64,000 nt of DNA from the NCBI RefSeq assembly GCF_003289645.1, contig NZ_QLYX01000004.1:248001-312000 (forward strand), read 5' to 3'. Of this stretch, positions 33,259-42,734 are shown piece after piece. The translations under genes were made by a program, and so were the position numbers. A model generated the notes under the pieces. It was not told where the DNA came from, did not search any database, and saw only the letters and a list, made by a program, of their open reading frames with translations. Position 1 is the first letter of the stretch. Each line of letters opens with the position of its first letter. Source of the DNA: Actinomadura craniellae. GTDB lineage: Bacteria; Actinomycetota; Actinomycetes; Streptosporangiales; Streptosporangiaceae.

Positions 33259-33834
33259 CTAACCCACCACTCCGCTGACGCGGCGCAGCACGCTGATAAA
33301 GAGGCGTCGGGCGCGCTCTGCTCCATCCAGCTGCTCCATGAGCTCCGGTCGATCGGCAAGGAACTGCTGATGCCCGTCCGCATAGGACAGTGGCCCATGA
33401 GGGCTGACAGCACTGGAGTGTTCTTGATTCATCTGCTCTGCCCACTCGGCCACGACCAGGTATCCAGCGAGCAACTCGACCAGCCGATCATCAAAAGCCG
33501 ACCGGTCCACCGCCAAAGCCAAGCGCAGCAACGGCGCAGTAGACCACAACCGCCCCAGACGGACCTCTAGTCCTTCATCGCGATGCGGCGGCGGATGCTG
33601 AGCGTCCCGCCACATCCCTTTCATGACCTCACGAGCCAGATGAGCTTCCTGAGGCGTCGGCTCCCACTCCCCCGACTCCAGCACACGCCTGGCCTCCCGC
33701 AGAACCGGCCCCAGCCCCGCGAGTCTGATCGAATCATCAAGCACAAGGCCATGCTGCCACCAGCCGAGCCCAGCGCTTGCGGCATGAGGCACACGACAGC
33801 AACTTCTCGATCCCCGGATGAGAACTTTCTTCAC
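33259..33834 (-). CDS. Element-borne protein of unknown function
   Basis: 191 residues with GTG 33834; GTG 33744 (VLDDSIRLAGLGP) is another possible start. It is helical throughout (LVLDDSIRLAGLGPVLREAR, WSTAPLLRLALAVDRSAFDD, RAEMEQLDG-like helices) with no membrane segment. I do not recognise a family. It lies between the AIG2-like gene (convergent) and the STAND ATPase (upstream on the same strand, 107 bases away), so it may be the ATPase's partner. Confidence 0.6.
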   Translation of the reverse strand: MKKVLIRGSRSCCRVPHAASAGLGWWQHGLVLDDSIRLAGLGPVLREARRVLESGEWEPTPQEAHLAREVMKGMWRDAQHPPPHRDEGLEVRLGRLWSTAPLLRLALAVDRSAFDDRLVELLAGYLVVAEWAEQMNQEHSSAVSPHGPLSYADGHQQFLADRPELMEQLDGAERARRLFISVLRRVSGVVG

Positions 33835-33941
33835 GGGTTCAAGGGCGCCCCGCTAAAGCGGGCCGCCGGCCGGTTCGTCCGAGCCGGGCATGCGGCCTGT
33901 TCCGGCCGGTCCCGGCCCGGCCGCCCGGCCGCTTCGACGGT

Positions 33942-36734
33942 TTATTCAGCCTGCGAGCGTAGTTCCGCCGCTTCGTCATGCGCCGACTGCGCGTCAGCCA
34001 GGCGACCCAACTCCGAGAACACGACGCCGAGGCTGTTCAGGGAACCGGCGAGGTCAGGGCGGTAACGGTCGGGGTAGGCAACGGCCAACTCCCGGTAGGT
34101 CTCGACGGCTTCCTCAGTGACCGACAACGCCTCAGCCGAACGACCCAACTCCGAGAACAAGATGCCGAGGTTATGCAGGGAACTGGCGAGGTCAGGGCGG
34201 TAACGGTCGGGGTAGGCAACGGCCAACTCCCGCCGGATCTCGACGGCTTCCTCAGTGACCGACAACGCCTCAGCCGAACGACCCAACTCCGAGAACACGA
34301 CGCCGAGGCTGTTCAGGGAATTGGCGAGGTCAGGGCGGTAACGGTCGGGGTAGGCAACGGCCAACTCCCGCCGGATCTCGACGGCTTCCTCAGTGACCGA
34401 CAACGCCTCAGCCGAACGACCCAACTCCGAGAACACGACGCCGAGGCTGTTCAGGGAATTGGCGAGGTCAGGGCGGTAACGGTCGGGGTAGGCAACGGCC
34501 AACTCCCGGTAGGTCTCGACGGCTTCCTCAGTGACCGACAACGCCTCAGCCGAACGACCCAACTCCGAGAACAAGATGCCGAGGTTATGCAGGGAACTGG
34601 CGAGGTCAGGGCGGTAACGGTCGGGGTAGGCAACGGCCAACTCCCGGTAGGTCTCGACGGCTTCCTCAGTGACCGACAACGCCTCAGCCGAACGACCCAA
34701 CTCCGAGAACCTGACGCCGAGGTTATGCAGGGAACTGGCGAGGTCAGGGCGGTAACGGCCGGGGTAGGCAACGGCCAACTCCCGCCGGATCTCGACGGCT
34801 TCCTCGATGACCGACAACGCCTCAGCCGAACGACCCAACTCCGAGAACACGACGCCGAGGCTGTTCAGGGAACGGGCGAGGTCAGGGCGGTAACGGTCGG
34901 GGTAGGCAACGGCCAACTCCCGCCGGATCTCGACGGCTTCCTCAGTGACCGACAACGCCTCAGCCGAACGACCCAACTCCGAGAACACGACGCCGAGGTT
35001 ATGCAGGGAACCGGCGAGGTCAGGGCGGTAACGGTCGGGGTAGGCAACGGCCAACTCCCGGTAGGTCTCGACGGCTTCCTCAGTGACCGACAACGTCTCA
35101 GCTGGGCGGCCTGTCTGGGCGAGGGTGGTGCCGTGCCAGGTGAGCCATCGGGCGTGTTCAGCGGTTCGGCCGGGGCCGAGGGCATCGAGGATGCGGCGGG
35201 TGATGGCCAGGTCGGCTTCTGCGAGAGCCAGGGAGGGGTAGGGGATGGCGTTGGAGATCGCCGAGAGCAACGGCAGGTCCTCGGGCAGGTCGGTGATGAC
35301 CCGTTCCAGCAGGGGTAGGAGCCGTTCCAGCAGCGGTGTCGCGGTGGGCTGGTCGGTTGATGCGCGGCCGAGCAGGGTCACCGCGCGCAGCACCTGCCGG
35401 TCATCCAGATCAGACAACAAGAGGTCAGCGAGCCCGGGAGAGGCGTCGAGTTGGGCGATCACGTGGTGTTCGGCGAGACGGTCCGGTTGCAGCGACCCCA
35501 GCCACTCCCCATCAGCGGGTGGATACAGCTCCCGCAACCATGCCGCCAACCGGTCTGCGCCCCCCACCTCCCGAACACGTTTTGCTAAAGCGACCGCGGC
35601 AGCCTCGTCCACAGCCCCTAGCAGGCACGCCGCAGCGACCATGCGTCGCAGCGTCCCGACCCCGACCCCGGTCGTCCCCTCCAGCAGGCCCGCCCGCCCG
35701 GCGGTGCCGATCCAAAAACGCTCCTCGTGTTCCAGCAGCTCACCGAGCACATCAGCGACCCCGACCCGCACCTCCGGCACCGGAGCCCGCCCGGCGGCTT
35801 CCCCCTCAGCCGTCCGCAGCACCGCCACCAAAGCCGCCGCGTGCAGATCCAGCACCCGAGCCCGCCCCGGACCCGCCTCCACCAGCACCCGCGGCATCAC
35901 CTGAACCCCGACCTCGGCAGCGAACACCACCGCCGCGGCATTCACCAACTCCTCATCAGTAACATCGGCCTCCACCACCGTCGGCAGATCCTCACCCGCA
36001 TAAGCGCCAGCCATCAGGCCCCGCACGGCCCGTTCGGCCCCCTTCAACCGTTCCCACCACTCACCCGCGCTCCGGGCCAGCAACAACACCCGGATCTCAC
36101 CGTCATCGGCCGCGACCTGACGCAACATCCCCACCAGCCCGGTACGGACCTCTGCGTAATCCACCACCAGCAGAACCCGGCCCTCCCATACCGCCCGCAC
36201 CGCCTCGACCGCCGAACCCTCACCGCCATCAGCGACCTGCACACACCGCCACCCGACCTGTGACAGGCGCGCACACAACTCCACCCCCAGCCGGGTCTTG
36301 CCCACCCCACCAGGCCCCGTCACCAACCGCACCCGCCCACCGGCCGCACCCTCACACCAACCGACCAGACCCGCCAACTCCTCACCGCGGCCGACGAAGT
36401 CCACCACCTCACGAGAGGGCACCAGCAACCCCGCCGGACCCCCCGCCCCCACTGGCAATACCGAGACACCCGCCAGTGCCTCCACCGCCGCACGCCGAAG
36501 GCGACGAGCACCCAACCCCTCACTCACAAACGAACCAGCAGCCCCCGCAGCAACCGCAACCCCCACAGCCGAGACCACCCGCCAACCCAACGACCAGTTC
36601 TCAGGAACCCACGCCCCAGCAGCCGCCGCCCCACCCGCGACCACCAACAGCAACAACCAACCCACCGGCCGGACCCCACGACCACCCATCCCCCCACCAT
36701 CACCCACCCGAGCGAAGCAGCCGACCGCAAACAC
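33942..36734 (-). CDS. Membrane-anchored STAND ATPase with highly identical TPR array
   Basis: 930 residues from GTG 36734 (ATG 36689 is an alternative). Two transmembrane helices (about 25-42 and 53-71) are followed by an NTPase with P-loop GPGGVGKT (140-147) and Walker B VLLVVDY (187-193), a 350-residue helical region, and from about residue 535 a TPR array of 46-residue units (for example SLGVVFSELGRSAEALSVTE). STAND proteins oligomerise when their repeat domain senses a ligand; many bacterial ones are antiphage. Two TM helices in the effector position suggest membrane action; that is inference. Confidence 0.85.
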   Translation of the reverse strand: MFAVGCFARVGDGGGMGGRGVRPVGWLLLLVVAGGAAAAGAWVPENWSLGWRVVSAVGVAVAAGAAGSFVSEGLGARRLRRAAVEALAGVSVLPVGAGGPAGLLVPSREVVDFVGRGEELAGLVGWCEGAAGGRVRLVTGPGGVGKTRLGVELCARLSQVGWRCVQVADGGEGSAVEAVRAVWEGRVLLVVDYAEVRTGLVGMLRQVAADDGEIRVLLLARSAGEWWERLKGAERAVRGLMAGAYAGEDLPTVVEADVTDEELVNAAAVVFAAEVGVQVMPRVLVEAGPGRARVLDLHAAALVAVLRTAEGEAAGRAPVPEVRVGVADVLGELLEHEERFWIGTAGRAGLLEGTTGVGVGTLRRMVAAACLLGAVDEAAAVALAKRVREVGGADRLAAWLRELYPPADGEWLGSLQPDRLAEHHVIAQLDASPGLADLLLSDLDDRQVLRAVTLLGRASTDQPTATPLLERLLPLLERVITDLPEDLPLLSAISNAIPYPSLALAEADLAITRRILDALGPGRTAEHARWLTWHGTTLAQTGRPAETLSVTEEAVETYRELAVAYPDRYRPDLAGSLHNLGVVFSELGRSAEALSVTEEAVEIRRELAVAYPDRYRPDLARSLNSLGVVFSELGRSAEALSVIEEAVEIRRELAVAYPGRYRPDLASSLHNLGVRFSELGRSAEALSVTEEAVETYRELAVAYPDRYRPDLASSLHNLGILFSELGRSAEALSVTEEAVETYRELAVAYPDRYRPDLANSLNSLGVVFSELGRSAEALSVTEEAVEIRRELAVAYPDRYRPDLANSLNSLGVVFSELGRSAEALSVTEEAVEIRRELAVAYPDRYRPDLASSLHNLGILFSELGRSAEALSVTEEAVETYRELAVAYPDRYRPDLAGSLNSLGVVFSELGRLADAQSAHDEAAELRSQAE
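33960..35112 (-). repeat. Tandem array of about eight near-identical 138-bp TPR-coding repeats
   Basis: The motif encoding FSELGRSAEALSVTEEAVE recurs every 138 bases. Units differ at only a few sites and in a mosaic manner: SLHNLGILF with TYRELAV, or SLNSLGVVF with IRRELAV. Two adjacent units are identical in protein and two non-adjacent units share another version, which suggests recent unequal exchange or conversion. The first unit (GRPAETLSV) and last unit (GRLADAQSA) are diverged caps. Confidence 0.95.
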
Positions 36735-37152
36735 CCAACGAAGCCAGACCGTGACAAATCCAGCCCCACACCGGCAAGCCGATCAAGCACAAAGCAAGCG
36801 CCCCATAGCCCCCGGCCCCCGCGCACCGCCGGCCACCGGCCGCCATTCAGGGCTGGAAGCTCCTGGCTGCTGCCCCCCGTCCCCGTCCCACCGCAGGTTA
36901 AGGACGAACACAGGTTGTGATTTCCCAAGCTGATGTTCAGGACGGTCGCCGTGGGTGGTCGGGCACTGTTTGGGGTTGGGGGCTCCCGCTGCCGCCCCCG
37001 CTTCCGTTCCTCGGGCCGTAGCCGGCCCTGCGGTACGGGTCGGGGTTGCCCTCGAATCGCCAAGACCCTGCGGTGCGCCGGACCCCGGATGCCGTGCCCC
37101 ACGCGTGCCCCACAGGGCGGTGATCAAGGGGGAACCACGGGGACTCACGGGG
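36735..37152. other. Gene-free right end of the element
   Basis: 418 bases between the STAND gene and the right attachment repeat. I see no convincing gene. From about 36997 on it resembles the chromosomal flank left of the element (21682-21826) with scattered differences, including a shared GTGCCCCACGCGTGCC. This shared flank may be a relic of an earlier integrase 3' end or of an earlier insertion. Confidence 0.5.
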
Positions 37153-37293
<141 letters not shown>

Positions 37294-37459
37294 GTGGTGG
37301 CACCGCTTCCGCGATGACATCGGAAAGGATAGCGGACTCCCGGGGCCATAGTGACATCGGGACGAGGGCGCCGGGACGTGGTGCGAGACTGGGGGTTCGC
37401 CGGGGCGGGGCCGCTCCGGGCGCACCCTGACCGAGACGACCCGTGAAGGACTTGAACCC

Positions 37460-37951
37460 GTGGCTTCGGAGTCATCGTTCGACATCGTGAGCAAGCTCGA
37501 CCGGCAAGAGGTCGACAACGCGCTGAACCAGGCCGCCAAGGAGATCGGCACCCGCTTCGACTTCAGGAACGTCGACGCGGGGATCAAATGGTCCGGCGAG
37601 GCGATCGAGGTCCAGGCCAACAGCGAGGAGCGGGCCAACGCGGTCCTCGACGTGTTCAAGGACAAGCTGGTCAAACGCAAGATCTCACTCAAGGCCATCG
37701 ACGCCGGCGAGCCGCGCATCTCCGGCAAGATCTACAAGCTGGGGGTGGCCCTCAAGGAGGGCATCTCCCAGGAGGACGCCAAGAAGATCGGCAAGATCGT
37801 CCGGGATGAGGGGCCGAAGGGCGTCAAGGCCCAGATCCAGGGCGACGAGCTGCGGGTGAGCTCCAAGAAGAAGGACGACCTCCAGGCGGTCATGACCCTG
37901 CTGAAGGGCAAGGACCTCGACGTCGCCCTCCAGTTCGTCAACTACCGGTAG
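37460..37951 (+). CDS. YajQ-family nucleotide-binding protein
   Basis: 163 residues from GTG 37460. The full-length family pattern is present: [55 protein letters not shown] and LQFVNYR at the end. YajQ/UPF0234 proteins have two RRM-like domains; some members bind cyclic di-GMP or tRNA/GTP. Conservation across bacteria makes the identification firm, the role here is unproven. It lies next to tRNA-Tyr. Confidence 0.95.
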   Translation: MASESSFDIVSKLDRQEVDNALNQAAKEIGTRFDFRNVDAGIKWSGEAIEVQANSEERANAVLDVFKDKLVKRKISLKAIDAGEPRISGKIYKLGVALKEGISQEDAKKIGKIVRDEGPKGVKAQIQGDELRVSSKKKDDLQAVMTLLKGKDLDVALQFVNYR

Positions 37952-38176
37952 GTGGACGGACGCGGCCGGCCGAGCCCTCCCCTAAGCTCAGCCGGCCGCG
38001 CGACCGGCGGAGACCACACCCGCGCCAGTGAGGGCGGCCCCGCCGCGATCCGGCCCCGACGGCCGGAACGTCCGGGGACGGTGCCGGCCGCCTTCCCGCT
38101 CAAAGGCGGTCCGACCCCGTCCATATGTGTGTGACGCGGACAGACCGCCATGAGTTCGGACGAATTCTCAGCAATT

Positions 38177-39040
38177 TCACCAGGGGTCGGTCCGGCGGGC
38201 CATGTCCTGGAGGCGGGCGATCCGCTCCGCGGTCGGCGGGTGCGTGGAGAACAGCTTGACCAGCCCCTGGTTGCGGAAGGGGTTGGCGATCATCAGCGAA
38301 CCGGTGGACGCCAGCGGCCCGTCGGCCGGCAGCGGCATCGCCTTGGTGCCCGCCTCGATCTTGTGCAGCGCGCTGGCCAGCGCCAGCGGGTCGCCGGTGA
38401 GCCGGGCCCCCGCCACGTCCGCCTGGTACTCCCGGGTCCGGCTGATCGCCAACTGCACGATGGTCGCCGCCACCGGCCCGAGGATCAGCATCAGCAGGGC
38501 GCCCAGCATCCCGGGCCCCTCCTCGTCCTCGGACCGCCCCACCGGCAGGAAGATCGCCAGATAGGACAGGTAGGTGATCACCGTGGCCAGCGCGGCGGCC
38601 ACCGACGCGGTCAGGACGTCCCGGTTGTAGACGTGTGAGAGCTCGTGGCCGAGCACCGCCCGCAGTTCCCGCTCGTCCAGCATCTGCAGGATGCCCCGGG
38701 TGCAGCACACCGCGGCGTTGCGCGGGTTGCGCCCGGTGGCGAACGCGTTGGGCTGCATCGTCTCCGAGACGTACAGCCGGGGCATCGGCTGCCGCGCCGA
38801 GTTCGACAGCTCGCGCACCAGGCGGTACAGCACCGGCACCTCGACCTCGCTGACCGGATGGGCGCGCATGGTGCGCAGCGCGATCCGGTCGCTGAAGAAG
38901 TACGCGATCCCGTTGGTGACCAGCGCGATCACGAGAGCGACGGCCAGCCCGCCGCGGCCGCCCAGCCCCCAGCCGATCACCAGCACCAGCGCGGAGAGCG
39001 CACCGAGCAGCGCCGCGGTCTTCAATCCGTTGAATCCCAC
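38177..39040 (-). CDS. htpX: HtpX-family membrane zinc metalloprotease
   Basis: 287 residues from GTG 39040 (MGFNGLKTAALLG). Four hydrophobic segments, two at the N-terminus and two after the active site. The zinc motif HELSH is H132-E133-H136 and the third ligand is in SRTREYQADVAGARL. ATGRNPRNAAVC is a family hallmark. HtpX degrades damaged membrane proteins. The 225 bases between it and yajQ contain no gene I can support. Confidence 0.95.
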   Translation of the reverse strand: MGFNGLKTAALLGALSALVLVIGWGLGGRGGLAVALVIALVTNGIAYFFSDRIALRTMRAHPVSEVEVPVLYRLVRELSNSARQPMPRLYVSETMQPNAFATGRNPRNAAVCCTRGILQMLDERELRAVLGHELSHVYNRDVLTASVAAALATVITYLSYLAIFLPVGRSEDEEGPGMLGALLMLILGPVAATIVQLAISRTREYQADVAGARLTGDPLALASALHKIEAGTKAMPLPADGPLASTGSLMIANPFRNQGLVKLFSTHPPTAERIARLQDMARRTDPW

Positions 39041-39119
39041 CGTTCGTCACCTCCCCTAGACCACTCGACTACCCCGTCCACTATGAAAAACGGCATGGCC
39101 AGGACGGACGTTCCAGACG

Positions 39120-40577
39120 TCAGGTGGCCAGGGTGACCGCCTGGAGCACCAGTTGCGGGGCGGCCGAAAGCACCACGACGCCGGCCAGGGTGGCGGCGAG
39201 GGCCGGGCGCAGCGGCCGACCGATAGGCCGGGCCTGGACCGCCTCCTCGGCGGGGGCGAACAGCCGGGCCGCCCAGGCCAGGTAGTAGTACAGCCCGATC
39301 GCGGTGTTGACGGCCATCACCACCGCCAGCCAGGTCACGCCTCCGGCCACGGTCGCCCGGAAGACCACGATCTTGGCGATCATGCCGATCACCCCGGGCG
39401 GCAGCCCGGCCAGGCAGATCAGGAAGAACGCCAGCGCCGCCGCGGTCACCGGATTCGACCGGGCCAGCCCCCGGTAGCCGCCCAGATCCGTGATCTTGAC
39501 GGCGATGACCACGGCGAACGCGCCCAGGTTCATCACCGAATAGATCGCCACATAGGCGACGGTCGCCGCCACCGCCTCGGGCAGCCGGTCCGTTCCGACG
39601 GCGAGCGGGGCCAGCATGTAGCCCGACTGGGCCACCGACGACCAGGCCAGCAGCCGCACCGCGTGCCGCTGGCGCAGCGCCACCAGGTTGCCGACGGTCA
39701 TCGTGACCGCGGCGAGCACCGCGATCAGCGGCCCCCAGACGTGCCCGTACCGGGGAAAACCCAGCACCAGCACGATCGCCAGCCCGGCGAACCCCGCGGC
39801 CTTCGACACCACCGACAGGAACGCGGCCACGGGCAGCGGCGCGCCCTGGTAGACGTCCGGCGCCCAGAAGTGGAACGGCACCGCGGCGACCTTGAACGCG
39901 AACCCGGCCAGGACGAGCACCACACCGACGGCCGCCACCGGCGCCAGGTCCGGGCCGGGCCGGGCGACGGCGATCCGGTCGAGGTGCATCGCCCCGGTGG
40001 ACCCGTACACCAGGCTGATCCCGAACAGCATGACCGCGGCCGAGACCACCGAGACCAGGAACAGCTTCAGCGCGGCCTCGCCCGCCCGCCCGTCGTACCG
40101 GCGCAACGCCACCAGCGCGAAGACCGGCAGCGACAGGGTCTCCAGCGCCACCACCAGGGTGACCAGGTCGCGGGCGGCGACCAGGACGAGCGCCCCCGCG
40201 ATCGCGGCGAGCAGCAGGAAGTGGTACTCCCCCACCGGCAGCCGGGACTCGGCGACCTCCGCCACCGACAGCAGCACAACGATCACCGCCGCGGCCAGGA
40301 CCAGGCCCTGGAACAGCAGGGTGAACCCGTCGGCCACGTACGAGCAGGAGGACGGCCCCTGACCGCGCAGGCCGGCGGGCAGGCAGAAGGTGGCCCGCCG
40401 ATCACCGGCCGCCAGCACGACCACCGCGCCCAGCGCGACGAGCAGCGCGCCCGAGGCGAGCCAGCCCAGCAGCCGGCCCGGCACGTCGAACGCGTCCGCG
40501 AGCAGCAACGCGACGGCGGCGACGGCCACGATCAGCGGCGGCGCGATCGCCGCGTAGTCGATGCCCTGGATCATCAC
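39120..40577 (-). CDS. nuoN: NADH-quinone oxidoreductase subunit N-like
   Basis: 485 residues with about 14 transmembrane helices. Antiporter-like motifs: GEYHFLLLAAIAGALVLVAA, VALETLSLPVFALVALRRYD, KLFLVSVVSAAVMLFGISLV and FKVAAVPFHFWAPDVYQGAP with the conserved lysines. NuoN is one of three proton-pumping subunits in the membrane arm. It is the last gene of the cluster and overlaps nuoM by four bases. Confidence 0.93.
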   Translation of the reverse strand: MMIQGIDYAAIAPPLIVAVAAVALLLADAFDVPGRLLGWLASGALLVALGAVVVLAAGDRRATFCLPAGLRGQGPSSCSYVADGFTLLFQGLVLAAAVIVVLLSVAEVAESRLPVGEYHFLLLAAIAGALVLVAARDLVTLVVALETLSLPVFALVALRRYDGRAGEAALKLFLVSVVSAAVMLFGISLVYGSTGAMHLDRIAVARPGPDLAPVAAVGVVLVLAGFAFKVAAVPFHFWAPDVYQGAPLPVAAFLSVVSKAAGFAGLAIVLVLGFPRYGHVWGPLIAVLAAVTMTVGNLVALRQRHAVRLLAWSSVAQSGYMLAPLAVGTDRLPEAVAATVAYVAIYSVMNLGAFAVVIAVKITDLGGYRGLARSNPVTAAALAFFLICLAGLPPGVIGMIAKIVVFRATVAGGVTWLAVVMAVNTAIGLYYYLAWAARLFAPAEEAVQARPIGRPLRPALAATLAGVVVLSAAPQLVLQAVTLAT

Positions 40578-42613
40578 CCACCCCCCAGCAGCGCCCGGAC
40601 GGGGGCGGCGGTGAGGTCCAGCAGCAGCTTGGGCCAGAGCCCGACCAGCAGGATCAGCGCGACGAGCGGCGTCCAGACCGCGTACTCGGCCCGCTCCGCG
40701 TCCGCACCTGGTGCGGGCAGGCGAGCCACGCCCTCCCGCGCTTCCGCACCGCCCGCAGGTGACGCGGGAAGGCGAGCCGCGCCCTCCGGTGCCTCTGGCC
40801 CACCGTCACCGCCCGCGAGTGATGCGGGAACCGCGTCCTCCCGCGCGCCCAGGCCACCGTCACCGCCCGCAGCCGAGGAGGGAAGGCCGGCCACGTCCTC
40901 TCGCACGTCTGCACCGCCCGCAGGTGACGCAGGAAAATGCGCTGCGCCCTCCCGCGCGTCCGGCCTTCCATCACCACCCGCGGGTGACGCGGGAACCGCG
41001 TCCTCCCGCGCGTCCGGGCCGCCCTCACCGCCCGCGACCGAGGAGGCCAGGCCGGCCTCGTCCTCTCGTGCCTCCGGGCCACCGCCACCGCTCGCAGGGG
41101 ATGCGGGCAAGCCGGCCTCGTCCTCTCGTGCCTCGGGGCCACCGCCACCGTTCACAAGGGATGCGGGCAAGCCGGCCTCGTCCTCCCTCCCCCCCGGGCC
41201 ACCATCGCCGTCCACGGGCGACGCGGGAACCGCGTCCTCCCGCTCCGGCCCGCCCTCCAGGCCCGCGGACGGGCGGCCGTGGGTGACCTTGGCGAGCAGC
41301 CGCAGGAAGTACGCCGCGGTGAGCACCGCGCCGAGCCCGCCCACGACCATGTAGATCAGGAACGCGGTGCGCGGCAGCTCCGGATCGGGGCGGTACGCGC
41401 CGAGCAGTGCCAGCATCTCGCCCCAGAAACCGGCCAGCCCGGGCAGCCCCAGGCTCGCCACCGCGGCGAACGTCAGGAACGATGCCAGGCGGGGGGCGCG
41501 GGCGAGCATTCCGCCGCCCAGCGCGTCGAGGTCGCCGGTGCCGTACCGCTCCTTGACCGTCCCGGCCAGGAAGAACAGCAGCCCGGTGATCAGGCCGTGC
41601 GCGACGTTGCCGAACAGCGCCGCGTTCACCCCGACCGGGGTCAGCGTGGCGATGCCCAGCAGGACGAAGCCCATGTGCCCCACCGAGGAGTACGCGATCA
41701 GGCGCTTGAGGTCACGCTGGGCCAGGCAGGCCAGCGCCCCGTACACGATGCCGACCACCGCGAGCAGGCCCAGCCCGGGCGCCCACACCTCGGCGCCCTC
41801 GGGGGCCATCGGCAGGGCGATCCGGACGAAGCCGTAGGTGCCCATCTTGAGCAGCACCCCGGCGAGCAGCACCGATCCGACGGTCGGGGCCTCGGTGTGC
41901 GCGTCCGGCAGCCAGGTGTGCAGCGGCCACATCGGCGCCTTGACCGCCAGCCCCAGCCCGACCAGCAGGAACGCGGTGACCTGCACGCCGCGGGACAGCC
42001 CCGCGCCGTGCCGGTCGGCCAGCTCGACCATGTCGAGGGTGCCCGCGTTCACCCCGATCAGCAGCAGGCCCACCAGCAGGGCGCCGGAGCCCAGCAGCGT
42101 GTAGAGGATGAACTTGTACGCCGCCCGCCGCCGGCCCGGCCCGCCCCAGATCGCGATCACCGCGTACATGGGGATCAGCACGACCTCGAAGAGGACGAAG
42201 AACAGCAGCAGGTCGAGGGCGACGAAGGTGCCGAGCATCCCGACTTCGAGCGTCAGCAGCAGCGCGGTGAGCAGCCGGGCGTGCCCGCCCGCCTGCGGAC
42301 GCCGCACCAGATGGACGAAGCACAGGAACGTCAGCAGCGCGGTGAGCAGCACCAGCGGCAGCGAGACCCCGTCGACACCGAGGTGGAAGCGCAGGCCGAT
42401 CGCGGGCGCCCAGGCCAGGTCGATCTCGTGCCGCATACCGGCGGTTCCGGGCCGGAACCCGACCGCCGCCGCCATGGCGAGCAGCAGCGTGAGACCCGAG
42501 ACGCCCACCCCGTACCGGCGCACCGCCGCGTCCCCGGGCAGGAACCGCCCGGCGGGGACCAGCAGCGCCAACGCCCCCGCCAGCGGGACCGCCAGCATGA
42601 TCGCCAGGATCAT
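40574..42613 (-). CDS. nuoM: NADH-quinone oxidoreductase subunit M-like, with a repeat insertion
   Basis: 679 residues from ATG 42613 (MILAIMLAVPLAG), against about 500-530 for typical NuoM. The antiporter core is intact: [57 protein letters not shown]. The excess is a 180-residue hydrophilic block of 20-residue repeats after the penultimate helices (from about residue 445), before the last helix YAVWTPLVALILLVGLWPKL. The block should form a loop outside the bilayer and may be disordered. Confidence 0.9.
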   Translation of the reverse strand: MILAIMLAVPLAGALALLVPAGRFLPGDAAVRRYGVGVSGLTLLLAMAAAVGFRPGTAGMRHEIDLAWAPAIGLRFHLGVDGVSLPLVLLTALLTFLCFVHLVRRPQAGGHARLLTALLLTLEVGMLGTFVALDLLLFFVLFEVVLIPMYAVIAIWGGPGRRRAAYKFILYTLLGSGALLVGLLLIGVNAGTLDMVELADRHGAGLSRGVQVTAFLLVGLGLAVKAPMWPLHTWLPDAHTEAPTVGSVLLAGVLLKMGTYGFVRIALPMAPEGAEVWAPGLGLLAVVGIVYGALACLAQRDLKRLIAYSSVGHMGFVLLGIATLTPVGVNAALFGNVAHGLITGLLFFLAGTVKERYGTGDLDALGGGMLARAPRLASFLTFAAVASLGLPGLAGFWGEMLALLGAYRPDPELPRTAFLIYMVVGGLGAVLTAAYFLRLLAKVTHGRPSAGLEGGPEREDAVPASPVDGDGGPGGREDEAGLPASLVNGGGGPEAREDEAGLPASPASGGGGPEAREDEAGLASSVAGGEGGPDAREDAVPASPAGGDGRPDAREGAAHFPASPAGGADVREDVAGLPSSAAGGDGGLGAREDAVPASLAGGDGGPEAPEGAARLPASPAGGAEAREGVARLPAPGADAERAEYAVWTPLVALILLVGLWPKLLLDLTAAPVRALLGGG
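40715..41270 (-). repeat. 60-bp imperfect tandem repeats inside nuoM
   Basis: About nine units of 60 bases, each coding for 20 residues of the type EDEAGLPASPASGGGGPEAR. Adjacent units at 41101 and 41161 are nearly identical; others vary in the acidic and Gly-rich parts. All length changes keep frame. The segment has no membrane character and interrupts an otherwise conserved protein. Confidence 0.9.
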
Positions 42614-42734
42614 CCGCGCCACCTCGCCCACGGAGCACCGCCATCCGGCCGCCCGGCCAGGGGCATGACCATCAGGATCAGCCGTGCGCCCCGCCCTCCG
42701 GAGCGCCGCCACCCGGCGGGCACGGCCGGGCGGC

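Noticed and set aside
33978-35318. A 446-codon open frame on the plus strand across the TPR array
   Set aside because: It is the reverse reading of the repeats; its translation is itself a 46-residue repeat without a start signal, while the minus strand gives a coherent STAND-TPR protein.
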